A DNA stretch of 64,000 bases from Brevibacillus borstelensis (GTDB taxonomy: Bacteria; Bacillota; Bacilli; Brevibacillales; Brevibacillaceae). The stretch is taken from assembly GCF_003710865.1 (NCBI RefSeq), contig NZ_RHHO01000002.1, forward strand, positions 124,001-188,000, given 5' to 3'. Both the position numbers and the translations under genes were made by a program. Shown in pieces: positions 25,975 through 34,199 of the stretch; the first letter of the stretch is position 1, and each line of letters starts with the position of its first letter. The notes under the pieces were generated by a model. That model did not search any database and was not told where the DNA came from. It saw only the letters and a list, made by a program, of their open reading frames with translations.

Positions 25975-26013
25975 AAAAACCACCGAGCCCCGCATTTCGG
26001 GCAGGTGGTTTTT
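25975..26013 (+). terminator. Terminator between the helicase gene and recA
   Basis: AAAAACCACC (25975-25984) pairs with GGTGGTTTTT (26004-26013). A smaller CCCG/CGGG stem is nested inside. It isolates recA transcription from upstream genes. Confidence 0.88.
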
Positions 26014-26018
26014 CTATG

Positions 26019-26032
26019 CGAATATTTGTTCG
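26019..26032. promoter_or_regulatory. LexA/SOS box upstream of recA
   Basis: CGAATATTTGTTCG matches the Gram-positive LexA (DinR) consensus CGAAC-N4-GTTCG with one change (C to T in the left half). It lies 11 bases before the recA -35 box, as expected for DNA-damage control. Confidence 0.75.
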
Positions 26033-26042
26033 CAAAAAATAC

Positions 26043-26072
26043 TTGGCAAACCCTTCTGTCTCGATGTATGAT
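26043..26072 (+). promoter_or_regulatory. SigA promoter for recA
   Basis: TTGGCA (26043-26048) and TATGAT (26067-26072) are separated by 18 bases, just downstream of the SOS box and 46 bases before the recA start. Confidence 0.6.
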
Positions 26073-26118
26073 GAAGACAAGAAGATAACAGTAACGATTT
26101 GGAAAGGGAGTGTCGTAT

Positions 26119-27177
26119 TTGTCAGACCGCCGCGCCGCTTTAGAAAGTGCATTGCGTCAAATAGAAAAACAATTTGGTAAGGGTTCCATCATGAAGCTGG
26201 GGGATATGGCGAACGTTCAAGTTTCCACCGTATCCACTGGCGCTCTAGCCATTGATATTGCTCTCGGTGTGGGAGGATTCCCGCGTGGCCGAATTATTGA
26301 AATTTATGGACCGGAATCTTCCGGTAAAACGACTGTCGCCCTTCATGCGATTGCAGAAGTACAGCGTCAGGGAGGACAGGCAGCATTTATCGATGCGGAG
26401 CACGCACTCGATCCTGTTTACGCCGCCAAGCTGGGCGTCAACATCGAGGAACTGCTGCTGTCCCAGCCGGATACTGGCGAGCAGGCTCTGGAAATCGCGG
26501 AAGCGCTGGTTCGTTCAGGCGCGGTAGACATCATTGTCGTCGACTCCGTTGCGGCACTCGTACCGAAGGCTGAGATTGAAGGGGAGATGGGCGATTCGCA
26601 CGTCGGTTTGCAGGCCCGTCTGATGTCGCAAGCTCTGCGCAAGCTCTCCGGTGCCATCAACAAGTCCAAGACGATTGCGATCTTTATTAACCAGCTGCGT
26701 GAAAAAGTAGGGGTTATGTTCGGAAACCCTGAAACAACGCCTGGTGGACGAGCTCTGAAGTTCTATGCCAGCGTTCGCCTGGATGTCCGCAAGGCTGAAT
26801 CGATCAAAGTAGGCAATGACGTGATCGGCTCCAAAACCAAGGTGAAGGTCGTCAAGAACAAGGTAGCGCCGCCGTTTAAGACTGCGGAAGTGGACATTAT
26901 GTACGGCGAAGGGATTTCCAAGGAAGGAAGCATTCTTGATATCGGTGCCGAAATCGACGTGGTGCAAAAGAGCGGAGCATGGTATTCTTTCAATGATGAG
27001 CGTTTGGGCCAAGGCCGTGAAAATGCCAAGATCTACTTAAAGGAAAATCCGGCAATCGCAGCCCAAATCGAGGCCAAGGTACGTGAATACTACAGCCTGA
27101 ACCCAGGTTCCATCCCGGCAACCGAACCGGTCGTCGATCCTGAGCAAGATGAGGAACCGATGTTCGATCTGGAGTAA
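26119..27177 (+). CDS. recA: Recombinase RecA
   Basis: The 352-residue protein begins [20 protein letters not shown]. It has Walker [10 protein letters not shown], Walker [15 protein letters not shown], the [20 protein letters not shown] loop and an acidic C-terminus ([11 protein letters not shown]). It forms filaments on single-stranded DNA for strand exchange and stimulates LexA self-cleavage. TTG 26119 is chosen because AAAGGGAG lies eight bases upstream and the N-terminus then matches Bacillus RecA. A GTG at 26110 is part of that ribosome site. It is followed by its own terminator. Confidence 0.98.
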   Translation: MSDRRAALESALRQIEKQFGKGSIMKLGDMANVQVSTVSTGALAIDIALGVGGFPRGRIIEIYGPESSGKTTVALHAIAEVQRQGGQAAFIDAEHALDPVYAAKLGVNIEELLLSQPDTGEQALEIAEALVRSGAVDIIVVDSVAALVPKAEIEGEMGDSHVGLQARLMSQALRKLSGAINKSKTIAIFINQLREKVGVMFGNPETTPGGRALKFYASVRLDVRKAESIKVGNDVIGSKTKVKVVKNKVAPPFKTAEVDIMYGEGISKEGSILDIGAEIDVVQKSGAWYSFNDERLGQGRENAKIYLKENPAIAAQIEAKVREYYSLNPGSIPATEPVVDPEQDEEPMFDLE

Positions 27178-27190
27178 ACTGAAAATGTGG

Positions 27191-27222
27191 CAGCCTGTCG
27201 CTCTAGACAGGCTGTTCCTGTT
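27191..27222 (+). terminator. Terminator after recA
   Basis: CAGCCTGTC (27191-27199) and GACAGGCTG (27206-27214) form a perfect 9-base stem with a 6-base loop, followed by TTCCTGTTTT. RecX would be made by readthrough. Confidence 0.8.
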
Positions 27223-27242
27223 TTGTGAGAGGGGAGAAGCCG

Positions 27243-27884
27243 ATGAAGAGCGGCAAGATCACCGCTGTTCACCGCGATATAAAAAATAAGCATCGCTATC
27301 ATTTTTATATCGGTGATGAACTGGTTTTCTCGGTCCACGAAGATATATTGGTAAAGTATCAGCTTGCCAAAGGCGTAGAAGTAGACGATGGGTTTGTGCG
27401 GGAAATCCTTTTGGCTGAGGAAGAGCACAGAGCATTTTTGCTTGCCCTGCGCTATTTGGGGATCAGACCGCGTACTTCCCAGCAGGTAGTCTCCTACCTG
27501 CAAGAGAAAGGGTATCCGCTGGAAGTGGCGGAAACTATTGTGAATCGATGCAAGCAAATGGGATATATCGATGATCAGGCCTTTGCGAGGCAATGGGTAA
27601 ATGAACGGCTGCGGTTAAAGCCGAGAAGTCCGATGATGCTGAGGATGGAGCTGAAACAGCGGGGGATCGACAAGGAGACAGCCGAAGGAGCGATGAGCAC
27701 AGTCACCAGAGACGATGAGCTTGGTGCCGCACGTGCACTGGTTCAAAAGAAACTGCGCCGCTTCGAAGGGGAATTAGATCGAAACGACGAGCAAAAAATT
27801 CTGGCCATGCTGTACAGGAAGGGATTCTCGCAATCAGTCATTCAGGAGATTCGCCGAGAGCTGAGAGAGCACGGTGCGGACTAG
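27243..27884 (+). CDS. recX: Regulatory protein RecX
   Basis: The 213-residue protein has the three-helix repeats of RecX, with ALRYLGIRPRTSQQVVSYL and DDQAFARQWVNERLRLKPRS. RecX caps or disassembles RecA filaments and is commonly encoded just after recA. ATG 27243 follows AGAGGGGAG; GTG 27225 lacks such a site. In B. subtilis recX lies elsewhere, so adjacency here resembles other bacteria. Confidence 0.92.
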   Translation: MKSGKITAVHRDIKNKHRYHFYIGDELVFSVHEDILVKYQLAKGVEVDDGFVREILLAEEEHRAFLLALRYLGIRPRTSQQVVSYLQEKGYPLEVAETIVNRCKQMGYIDDQAFARQWVNERLRLKPRSPMMLRMELKQRGIDKETAEGAMSTVTRDDELGAARALVQKKLRRFEGELDRNDEQKILAMLYRKGFSQSVIQEIRRELREHGAD

Positions 27885-27905
27885 AATGGCTCCATTTGCA
27901 TGTTC

Positions 27906-27935
27906 TTGACAATTCTTGTTCACAAATAATAAAAT
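27906..27935 (+). promoter_or_regulatory. SigA promoter for rny with long leader
   Basis: A perfect TTGACA (27906-27911) and TAAAAT (27930-27935) at 18 bases lie just after recX. A start near 27942 leaves a leader of about 220 bases before rny containing two adjacent hairpins. Confidence 0.68.
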
Positions 27936-28000
27936 AGATATGTATTTACTAGCTGTATCATACCTTTTCGCTGATTTGATCGCTCGTACCCAGTGAACAA

Positions 28001-28060
28001 CTGAAGAACCGTACGGGATGTACGGATTCAGCGGACCGAGTAAAATCGGTCCTGTTTTTT
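28001..28060 (+). promoter_or_regulatory. Leader hairpin plus terminator (candidate attenuator) upstream of rny
   Basis: The first hairpin pairs CTGAA...CCGTAC (28001-28014) with GTACGG...TTCAG (28020-28031), interrupted by a short internal loop. The second pairs GGACCGA (28033-28039) with TCGGTCC (28046-28052) and is followed by TGTTTTTT, a textbook terminator. The rny promoter lies upstream, so this terminator would stop rny transcription unless read through. I do not recognise a known riboswitch or T-box signature. Confidence 0.7.
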
Positions 28061-28160
28061 AGCCTTTCGTAAGAGCGATAGAACAGCAGTACGCCGTGAA
28101 TAACGAATGCTTGGAAAGCGGGGAGATGTCTTACCACAAGGAGGTGAAACAAGAAAGCCT

Positions 28161-29717
28161 ATGAGTGCCATTTTTGAAAACTCCATAGTTATGATGATTG
28201 TGCTTGTTGCCGTGCTGCTTGTCGGACTTGCCATTGGCTACTTCGTACGCAAATCCATCGCGGAGGCAAAAATCTCCAGCGCTGAGGAAGCGGCACGACA
28301 GATCGTGGAAGAAGCCAAACGGGACGCGGAAGCCGTCAAGAAGGAAAAGGTGCTGGAAGCGAAGGATGAAGTATTCAAACTTCGTTCCGAAGCAGAGACG
28401 GAACTGCGCGAGCGGCGCAACGAGATCCAGCGCCAGGAACGCCGCATTCTGCAAAAGGAAGAGGCGTTGGATCGCAAAATGGAACAGCTGGAGCGCAAGG
28501 AAGAAGAATTGGCCGAACGCGACAGAACCATTGCGGACATGCAAAGCAAGGTGGAGCACTTATATAAAGAGCAGGTTTCAGAGCTGGAGCGCATCTCCGG
28601 TTTGACGCAAGAAGAAGCGAAAACCATCATTCTGACTGAGGTAGAGCACACGGTTCGCCACGAGATGGCCGTCATGATCAAAGAGATCGAGACCCAAGCC
28701 AAAGAGGAAGCCGACAAACGCGCTCGCGAAATCATCACAACGTCGATTCAACGTTGTGCTGCAGATCATGTGGCGGAAACAACCGTTTCGGTCGTCACGT
28801 TGCCGAACGATGAAATGAAAGGGCGAATTATCGGTCGAGAAGGACGAAACATTCGCGCGTTGGAGACACTTACCGGGATTGATCTTATCATCGACGATAC
28901 TCCAGAAGCCGTTATTTTGTCAGGGTTTGACCCGATTCGCCGGGAGATTGCGAAAACCGCTCTGGACAAGCTTGTTGCTGACGGACGTATCCATCCGGCT
29001 CGTATCGAGGAAATGGTTGAAAAGGCTCGTCGGGAAGTGGATGAGAGAATTCGTGAGTACGGAGAACAGGCTACTTTTGAAACAGGTGTTCACGGCCTCC
29101 ATCCAGATCTGATCAAGATCTTGGGACGCCTGCGTTACCGGACCAGCTATGGTCAAAACGTGTTGAAGCACTCGATGGAAGTTGCTCATCTCGCCGGTTT
29201 GATGGCAGCGGAATTGAAAGAGGACGTGAAGCTTGCAAAACGGGCAGGCCTTTTGCACGATATCGGAAAAGCAATCGACCACGAAGTGGAAGGTTCCCAC
29301 GTGGAAATTGGCGTCGAGCTGGCCAAGAAGTACAACGAACATCCTGTGGTTATCAACAGTATTGCATCTCACCACGGAGACACGGAACCAACTTCTGTTA
29401 TCGCCATGCTGGTTGGAGCCGCGGATGCTCTGTCGGCCGCACGACCAGGTGCGCGCCGCGAAACGCTGGAAACCTATATCAAGCGTCTGGAAAAGCTGGA
29501 GGAGATCTCCGAGTCGTTCGATGGCGTGGAAAAATCTTACGCCATTCAGGCTGGACGCGAGATTCGCGTCATGGTGCAGCCTGAGAAAATCGACGATGCC
29601 GAAGCAACTCGTCTGGCACGTGAGATTACGAAGCGAATTGAAAATGAACTTGACTATCCAGGTCACATCAAGGTTACCGTTATTCGTGAGACCAGGGCAG
29701 TCGAGTATGCAAAGTAA
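28161..29717 (+). CDS. rny: Ribonuclease Y
   Basis: The 518-residue endoribonuclease has an N-terminal membrane helix ([19 protein letters not shown]). A long coiled coil rich in Glu, Lys and Arg follows (about 35-200). A KH domain contains [15 protein letters not shown], and the HD domain has [12 protein letters not shown]. It starts mRNA decay at the membrane. ATG 28161 gives the family N-terminus and normal length, but the AAGGAGGTG site ends 14 bases upstream, unusually far. A short upstream frame overlaps the start (see findings). The frame is open to 28107 without a better start. Confidence 0.96.
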   Translation: MSAIFENSIVMMIVLVAVLLVGLAIGYFVRKSIAEAKISSAEEAARQIVEEAKRDAEAVKKEKVLEAKDEVFKLRSEAETELRERRNEIQRQERRILQKEEALDRKMEQLERKEEELAERDRTIADMQSKVEHLYKEQVSELERISGLTQEEAKTIILTEVEHTVRHEMAVMIKEIETQAKEEADKRAREIITTSIQRCAADHVAETTVSVVTLPNDEMKGRIIGREGRNIRALETLTGIDLIIDDTPEAVILSGFDPIRREIAKTALDKLVADGRIHPARIEEMVEKARREVDERIREYGEQATFETGVHGLHPDLIKILGRLRYRTSYGQNVLKHSMEVAHLAGLMAAELKEDVKLAKRAGLLHDIGKAIDHEVEGSHVEIGVELAKKYNEHPVVINSIASHHGDTEPTSVIAMLVGAADALSAARPGARRETLETYIKRLEKLEEISESFDGVEKSYAIQAGREIRVMVQPEKIDDAEATRLAREITKRIENELDYPGHIKVTVIRETRAVEYAK

Positions 29718-29745
29718 AGTGGCAGATGCCACTTTACTTTTTTTT
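29714..29745 (+). terminator. Terminator after rny
   Basis: GTAAAGTGGC (29714-29723) pairs with GCCACTTTAC (29728-29737) around a 4-base loop, followed by a run of T. The stem overlaps the rny stop codon. Confidence 0.88.
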
Positions 29746-29968
29746 ATCGTCGCTGTGGGGAATGAGCGGAGTCATAGTTGCTGCCCTTTTTCGAGCGAAT
29801 AAAATGCTTCTTCATCACAAAAGAGCCAGCAGCGGCGCGTCAAAAGCTTCGATGGCCGAAATGTTTACGACCGTGCAAAGCCGTTGCGGAAGTGCCGGCG
29901 CCAAGAGAAGGGCCGCTTTTTTTTCTGCGAGCAAGAAATGCTATACTAGTACTTGAGGTGAAGGCGAA
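29746..29968 (+). promoter_or_regulatory. Non-coding gap with terminator-like T-run and ymdB promoter
   Basis: This 223-base gap holds no convincing gene. A GC-rich stretch ending GGGCCGC is followed by eight T (29917-29924), which looks like the end of a small transcript or a second terminator, but no clean stem could be drawn. TGCTATACT (29939-29947) is an extended -10 element 21 bases before ymdB. Confidence 0.45.
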
Positions 29969-30763
29969 ATGAAACTGCTGTTTATTGGAGACATCATGGG
30001 ATCTCCTGGACGAGACATCGTCAAAACGTATCTTCCATTAATGAAAAGAAAGTACCAACCCGCTTTTGTGGTTGTAAACGGAGAGAACTCTGCTCACGGA
30101 AGAGGGATAACAGAGAAAATTGCCAAGGAGCTGTTTGGCTTAGGCGTCCATGCCATTACAATGGGAAACCACACTTGGGATAACAAAGAAATATTCGACT
30201 ACATCGACGGTGAGCCTCGCCTGATCCGTCCCGCCAATTTCCCGCAGGGAGCTCCGGGCAACGGGATTACGTATATCAAGCAATCAGAAGGAGAGCTGGC
30301 GGTCATCAATCTGCAGGGCCGGACTTTTCTGCCGCCGCTGGACTGTCCGTTTCAAACGGCGGATCAGCTTGTAGAGCAGGCGCGAAAGCGTACCAAATAC
30401 ATCTTTGTCGATTTTCATGCGGAGGCAACCTCAGAGAAACAAGCGCTAGCTTGGTATCTGGACGGCCGGGTTACCGCGGTAGTCGGCACGCATACCCATG
30501 TGCAGACAGCGGACGAGCGGGTTCTCCCGCAGGGTACAGGCTTTTTGTGTGACGTCGGGATGTGCGGTCCGATGAACGGTATTTTGGGTATGGATCGCGA
30601 GGCCGTCATCAGAAAGTTCATGACCCAGCTTCCTGCGAGATTCGAGGTAGCCGGGGAACCGGCCCAACTGAACGCTGTGCTCATAACCATCGACAAAGCA
30701 ACAGGGAATGCGAAGAAACTAGAGAGAATCCGAATTGACGCCGACCATCCATTTATGGAATAA
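29969..30763 (+). CDS. ymdB: YmdB, TIGR00282-family metallophosphoesterase
   Basis: The 264-residue protein starts MKLLFIGDIMGSPGRDIVK. It carries the dimetal phosphoesterase signatures GDIMG, NGENSAHGRG, GNHTWDN and GTHTHVQTAD. In B. subtilis YmdB hydrolyses 2',3'-cyclic nucleotides and influences biofilm and nanotube formation and RNase Y-related processes. It sits after rny in the conserved order. GAGGTGAAGG provides the ribosome site. Confidence 0.94.
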   Translation: MKLLFIGDIMGSPGRDIVKTYLPLMKRKYQPAFVVVNGENSAHGRGITEKIAKELFGLGVHAITMGNHTWDNKEIFDYIDGEPRLIRPANFPQGAPGNGITYIKQSEGELAVINLQGRTFLPPLDCPFQTADQLVEQARKRTKYIFVDFHAEATSEKQALAWYLDGRVTAVVGTHTHVQTADERVLPQGTGFLCDVGMCGPMNGILGMDREAVIRKFMTQLPARFEVAGEPAQLNAVLITIDKATGNAKKLERIRIDADHPFME

Positions 30764-30805
30764 TAAGAATAAGATTTGAATTTTTTGAATCTTTCATGTG
30801 CAGTT

Positions 30806-30834
30806 GCAGGAATTTTTAGGGGTTATGCGAATAT
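30806..30834 (+). promoter_or_regulatory. SigH-type promoter for spoVS
   Basis: GCAGGAATT (30806-30814) fits the SigH -35 consensus RnAGGAWWW exactly. After 11 bases, TGCGAATAT (30826-30834) fits the -10 consensus RnnGAATWW except the first base. B. subtilis spoVS is a known SigH target. Confidence 0.75.
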
Positions 30835-30880
30835 CATTCTAATGATGAGAGGATTCCTATCAGACGGGAGGTTCAAAAGG

Positions 30881-31141
30881 ATGGAAGTATTAAAAGTTTC
30901 AGCAAAGTCTAACCCCAACTCCGTTGCTGGTGCCCTAGCAGGTGTGCTTCGCGAACGCGGGGCGGCTGAGATTCAAGCCATTGGCGCCGGGGCACTTAAT
31001 CAAGCTGTAAAAGCAGTAGCAATCGCACGAGGGTTCGTAGCGCCGAGTGGTGTTGACCTCATTTGCATTCCAGCCTTTACCGACATCGTGATTGATGGAG
31101 AAGAGCGCACAGCAATCAAGCTGATCGTAGAACCCAGATAA
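30881..31141 (+). CDS. spoVS: Stage V sporulation protein S
   Basis: The 86-residue protein (MEVLKVSAKSNPNSVAGALA onward) is nearly identical in pattern to Bacillus SpoVS, an Alba-like small protein affecting sporulation, septation and coat assembly. The open frame extends to 30776, but ATG 30881 has GGGAGG upstream and gives the exact family length. A SigH-type promoter precedes it and a terminator follows. Confidence 0.97.
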   Translation: MEVLKVSAKSNPNSVAGALAGVLRERGAAEIQAIGAGALNQAVKAVAIARGFVAPSGVDLICIPAFTDIVIDGEERTAIKLIVEPR

Positions 31142-31167
31142 TTCCTAACTGAACATGCTTTGGACTG

Positions 31168-31199
31168 CCTGTTTGTTCGTAGAATGAACAGGTTTTTTT
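31168..31199 (+). terminator. Terminator after spoVS
   Basis: CCTGTTTGTTC (31168-31178) pairs with GAATGAACAGG (31182-31192) with two G-T pairs, followed by seven T. Confidence 0.85.
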
Positions 31200-31287
31200 C
31201 ATGTATACGAAAGCAGGGCAGGTATGGTACGGTTTGATTTGAGAGTGATGCATGTCAGAGAGCTTCTATAGATATGGAGGGGTGGCT

Positions 31288-32226
31288 GTGGGGATTTTTG
31301 ATGCCCATTGCGACGTGTTGTCCAAGCTGTGGGAGAGACCGGAGCTTGATTTTTACCAGGGGCATGAGGAGCTGCAGGCAGGTTTCCCTGACCTCCAAAA
31401 AGGGAATGTGGATATACAAGTGCTCGCTTGCTACGTGCCGCAGCATGTTCCGTTCGGAAGGCGCTTTCAGGCCGTGCTGGAGATGCTTGACCTGTTTCAT
31501 GAGCGCGTGGCGAGTGAACAGTTCCGTCCAATTCTAAGCAACGCTGATTTGGAGGAATGTGTATTAAAGGGAACCAAAGGGGCTATTCTGTTTGTAGAAG
31601 GCGCGCATGCACTGGAAGAAAGCCTGGTTCAACTGAGAACTTGGCACCGTCTGGGTTTGCGAGGCATGACCTTGACCTGGAATCACGGAAATGCCGTGGC
31701 GTCAGGCTGCCAGGAACCGAATCCGGGAGGCTTGACAATGTTCGGCAGAAAGGTGATTGCGGAAATGAATCGCCTGGGGATGGTGATCGATCTCTCGCAT
31801 GTGGCCGAGCCCGGTTTCTGGGATACGCTGGAGCTGTCGAAAGATCCGGTCATCGCTTCCCATTCCAATACCCGCAGCATATGTGATCATCCGCGCAACC
31901 TGACCGATGAGCAGATCAAAGCGCTCATTGCCAATAAAGGCGTGATGGGCCTGACCTTTGTAGACTTCTTTGTCACCTCGGAAAAGAGAACGGTCTGGAT
32001 CGACGACCTGCTTCGTCACTTGGATCATGTTTGCGCTTTGGGAGGAGTCGACCATGTTGCTTTCGGCTCCGATTTTGACGGCATCACGACAACCTTTGGA
32101 GACCTTGCCAGAGCGGGCGATTACCACAATCTGGTGAATGCGCTCCAGAAGCGTTATAAAGAGGCGGAAGTACAGAAATTTATGCGTGAAAACTGGTTGC
32201 GTGTTTTCCGAAACGTGCTACAATAG
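31288..32226 (+). CDS. Membrane dipeptidase (renal dipeptidase family, M19)
   Basis: The 312-residue protein has the M19 metal ligands: FDAHCDV near the N-terminus, a FVEGAHALE glutamate, VIDLSH and ASHSNTRSICDHPRN. GSDFDG is near the C-terminus. The family hydrolyses dipeptides, often with D-residues, using two zinc ions. GTG 31288 is preferred because GGAGGGG lies just upstream and it gives the family start MGIFDAHCD; ATG 31252 is an alternative that adds 12 residues. Its role here is unknown, perhaps peptide salvage. Confidence 0.88.
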   Translation: MGIFDAHCDVLSKLWERPELDFYQGHEELQAGFPDLQKGNVDIQVLACYVPQHVPFGRRFQAVLEMLDLFHERVASEQFRPILSNADLEECVLKGTKGAILFVEGAHALEESLVQLRTWHRLGLRGMTLTWNHGNAVASGCQEPNPGGLTMFGRKVIAEMNRLGMVIDLSHVAEPGFWDTLELSKDPVIASHSNTRSICDHPRNLTDEQIKALIANKGVMGLTFVDFFVTSEKRTVWIDDLLRHLDHVCALGGVDHVAFGSDFDGITTTFGDLARAGDYHNLVNALQKRYKEAEVQKFMRENWLRVFRNVLQ

Positions 32227-32286
32227 TCATTGAGAACATTAATGTACCAAGTTCAACGTTTTATTCAGGTCAAAGTTAAGTTGAGT

Positions 32287-32323
32287 AAAAGCACTTGCTT
32301 TTTTGCATGGCTCGGACTACAAT
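32287..32323 (+). promoter_or_regulatory. Small terminator hairpin merged with the korAB promoter
   Basis: AAAAGC (32287-32292) and GCTTTT (32297-32302) form a small stem ending the dipeptidase transcript. TTGCTT (32295-32300) and TACAAT (32318-32323), 17 bases apart, form a SigA-type promoter for korA. The -35 box lies inside the terminator arm. Confidence 0.55.
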
Positions 32324-32420
32324 TGGTACAGTCTATGCACAATTTTGTCACATCTTATCGGAACCTGTCGTGTAAGGTGGGGCAGCTTTTTCTCACAGTC
32401 ACTGAAAGGGTGGAATCTGA

Positions 32421-34199
32421 ATGATTAGTCAACTTTCCTGGAAAGTTGGAGGACAGCAAGGGGAGGGTATCGAGAGTACTGGTGAAATCTTCTCGATGGC
32501 CATGAATCGGATGGGCTACCATCTGTACAGCTATCGCCACTTCTCTTCCCGTATTAAGGGTGGACACACCAACAACAAAATTCGTGTGAGCACCAAGCCT
32601 ATGCGCGCAATCTCCGACGATCTGGACATCCTCGTTGCTTTCGACCAGGAGACCATTGATTTTAACGCTCACGAGCTGCGCGAAGGCGGTATCATCATTG
32701 CGGACGCGAAATTTAACCCGAAGCTGCCGGAAGGTCTGAAAGAAGTTCGCTTCTTTACCGTTCCTTTGTCCGAGATTGCAGACGAACTGGGTACGTCCCT
32801 GATGAAAAACATGGTGTCCATTGGTGCTTCCAGCGCGATCCTCGGCATTCCGGCGGAAAGCTACCGTAACATTGTTGAAGATATGTTCCTCCGCAAAGGC
32901 GAAAAAGTAGTCGAAAAGAACATGGAGGCTATTCGCCGCGGATTTGACTTTGTCAACGAATTGACGGGTGGACAACTCCCTGAATTCCAACTGGAGAAGG
33001 CTGAAGGTCAAAAACAATTGTTCTTGATCGGAAACGACGCGATTGCCCTCGGTGCAGTAGCCGCAGGCTGCCGTTTCATGCCTGCATACCCGATTACTCC
33101 GGCTTCCGAAATTATGGAATATCTGATCAAAAAGCTGCCGAAGTTTGGCGGTACTGTTATTCAGACTGAGGACGAAATCGCTGCCATTACAATGGCTATC
33201 GGCGCTAACTTCGGTGGCGTTCGCGCGATGACTGCTTCTGCAGGTCCTGGTCTGTCCCTGATGATGGAAGCAATCGGTCTGGCAGGTATTACAGAGACAC
33301 CGGTTGTGATCGTGGATACACAACGCGGCGGCCCATCTACAGGTATGCCTACCAAGCAAGAACAATCCGATGTAAACGCAATGATCTACGGTACTCACGG
33401 CGATATTCCGAAAGTCGTTATCGCGCCGAGCACGGTTGAAGAGTGCTTCTATGACACTGTGGAAGCGTTTAACATCGCGGAAGAATATCAGCTCCCAGTC
33501 ATTCTCATGACCGACCTGACACTCTCTTTGGGTAAACAAACCGTTGACCCATTTGACTATAGCAAGGTTGAGATCCGCCGCGGAAAACTGCTGGCTGGAC
33601 AAGAACTGCCTGAAAAAGAGCAGAACGACCTGTTCAAGCGTTATGAAGTAACGGAAGACGGCGTTTCCCCGCGTGTTATTCCGGGACAAAAATACGGCTT
33701 GCACCACGTTACAGGCGTTGAGCATGACCAGACGGGTCGTCCATCTGAGAACGCAGCTAACCGTGTCGCTCAAATGGATAAGCGCATGCGCAAACTGGAA
33801 GGCGTGCTGAAAACCTTCAAAAACCCAGTCGTATTCGATGCGAAGCACGAAGAGGCTGATGTATTGATCGTAGGAATCAACTCCACGATCGGTACGATCC
33901 AGGAAGCAAAAGCTCGTCTCGAAAACGAAGGCGTAAAAGTAAACCATGCACAAATCCGTTTGATTCATCCATTCCCGGCTGAACAACTGAAAGCGCATGT
34001 TGAAAAAGCAAAACAAGTGATCGTAGTTGAACATAACGCACAAGCGCAAGTAACCAATCTGCTCAAACAGCACGTCGGACACGCTGAAAAGATCCAATCC
34101 GTGCTGAAATACGACGGAAACCCGTTCTTGCCGAAGGAAATCTATAGCGAAGTTAAGGGGCTGATTAAACATGGCGACTTTGAAAGAGTTTCGCAATAA
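32421..34199 (+). CDS. korA: 2-oxoacid:ferredoxin oxidoreductase, alpha subunit (gamma-alpha fusion)
   Basis: The 592-residue subunit starts with a gamma domain (about 5-190; GGQQGEGIESTGEIF, then KGGHTNNKIRVS). The alpha pyrimidine-binding domain follows (from about 200; ALGAVAAGCRFMPAYPITPA). With KorB it decarboxylates 2-oxoglutarate or another 2-oxoacid to an acyl-CoA while reducing ferredoxin, and can run in reverse. GAAAGGGTGG precedes ATG 32421. Codon use is strongly biased, which suggests high expression and explains a long antisense open frame. A gene pair at this position before miaB is common in aerobic Bacilli. Substrate preference cannot be told from sequence. Confidence 0.92.
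   Translation: MISQLSWKVGGQQGEGIESTGEIFSMAMNRMGYHLYSYRHFSSRIKGGHTNNKIRVSTKPMRAISDDLDILVAFDQETIDFNAHELREGGIIIADAKFNPKLPEGLKEVRFFTVPLSEIADELGTSLMKNMVSIGASSAILGIPAESYRNIVEDMFLRKGEKVVEKNMEAIRRGFDFVNELTGGQLPEFQLEKAEGQKQLFLIGNDAIALGAVAAGCRFMPAYPITPASEIMEYLIKKLPKFGGTVIQTEDEIAAITMAIGANFGGVRAMTASAGPGLSLMMEAIGLAGITETPVVIVDTQRGGPSTGMPTKQEQSDVNAMIYGTHGDIPKVVIAPSTVEECFYDTVEAFNIAEEYQLPVILMTDLTLSLGKQTVDPFDYSKVEIRRGKLLAGQELPEKEQNDLFKRYEVTEDGVSPRVIPGQKYGLHHVTGVEHDQTGRPSENAANRVAQMDKRMRKLEGVLKTFKNPVVFDAKHEEADVLIVGINSTIGTIQEAKARLENEGVKVNHAQIRLIHPFPAEQLKAHVEKAKQVIVVEHNAQAQVTNLLKQHVGHAEKIQSVLKYDGNPFLPKEIYSEVKGLIKHGDFERVSQ

Noticed and set aside
28001-28060. T-box or known riboswitch upstream of rny
   Set aside because: No T-box sequence (AGGGTGGNACCGCG type) or recognised aptamer core; only a hairpin plus terminator can be supported.
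32355-34196. 613-codon open frame on the minus strand opposite korA
   Set aside because: It lies exactly antisense to a clearly recognised gene, has no ribosome site or known motif, and arises from biased codon use of korA.
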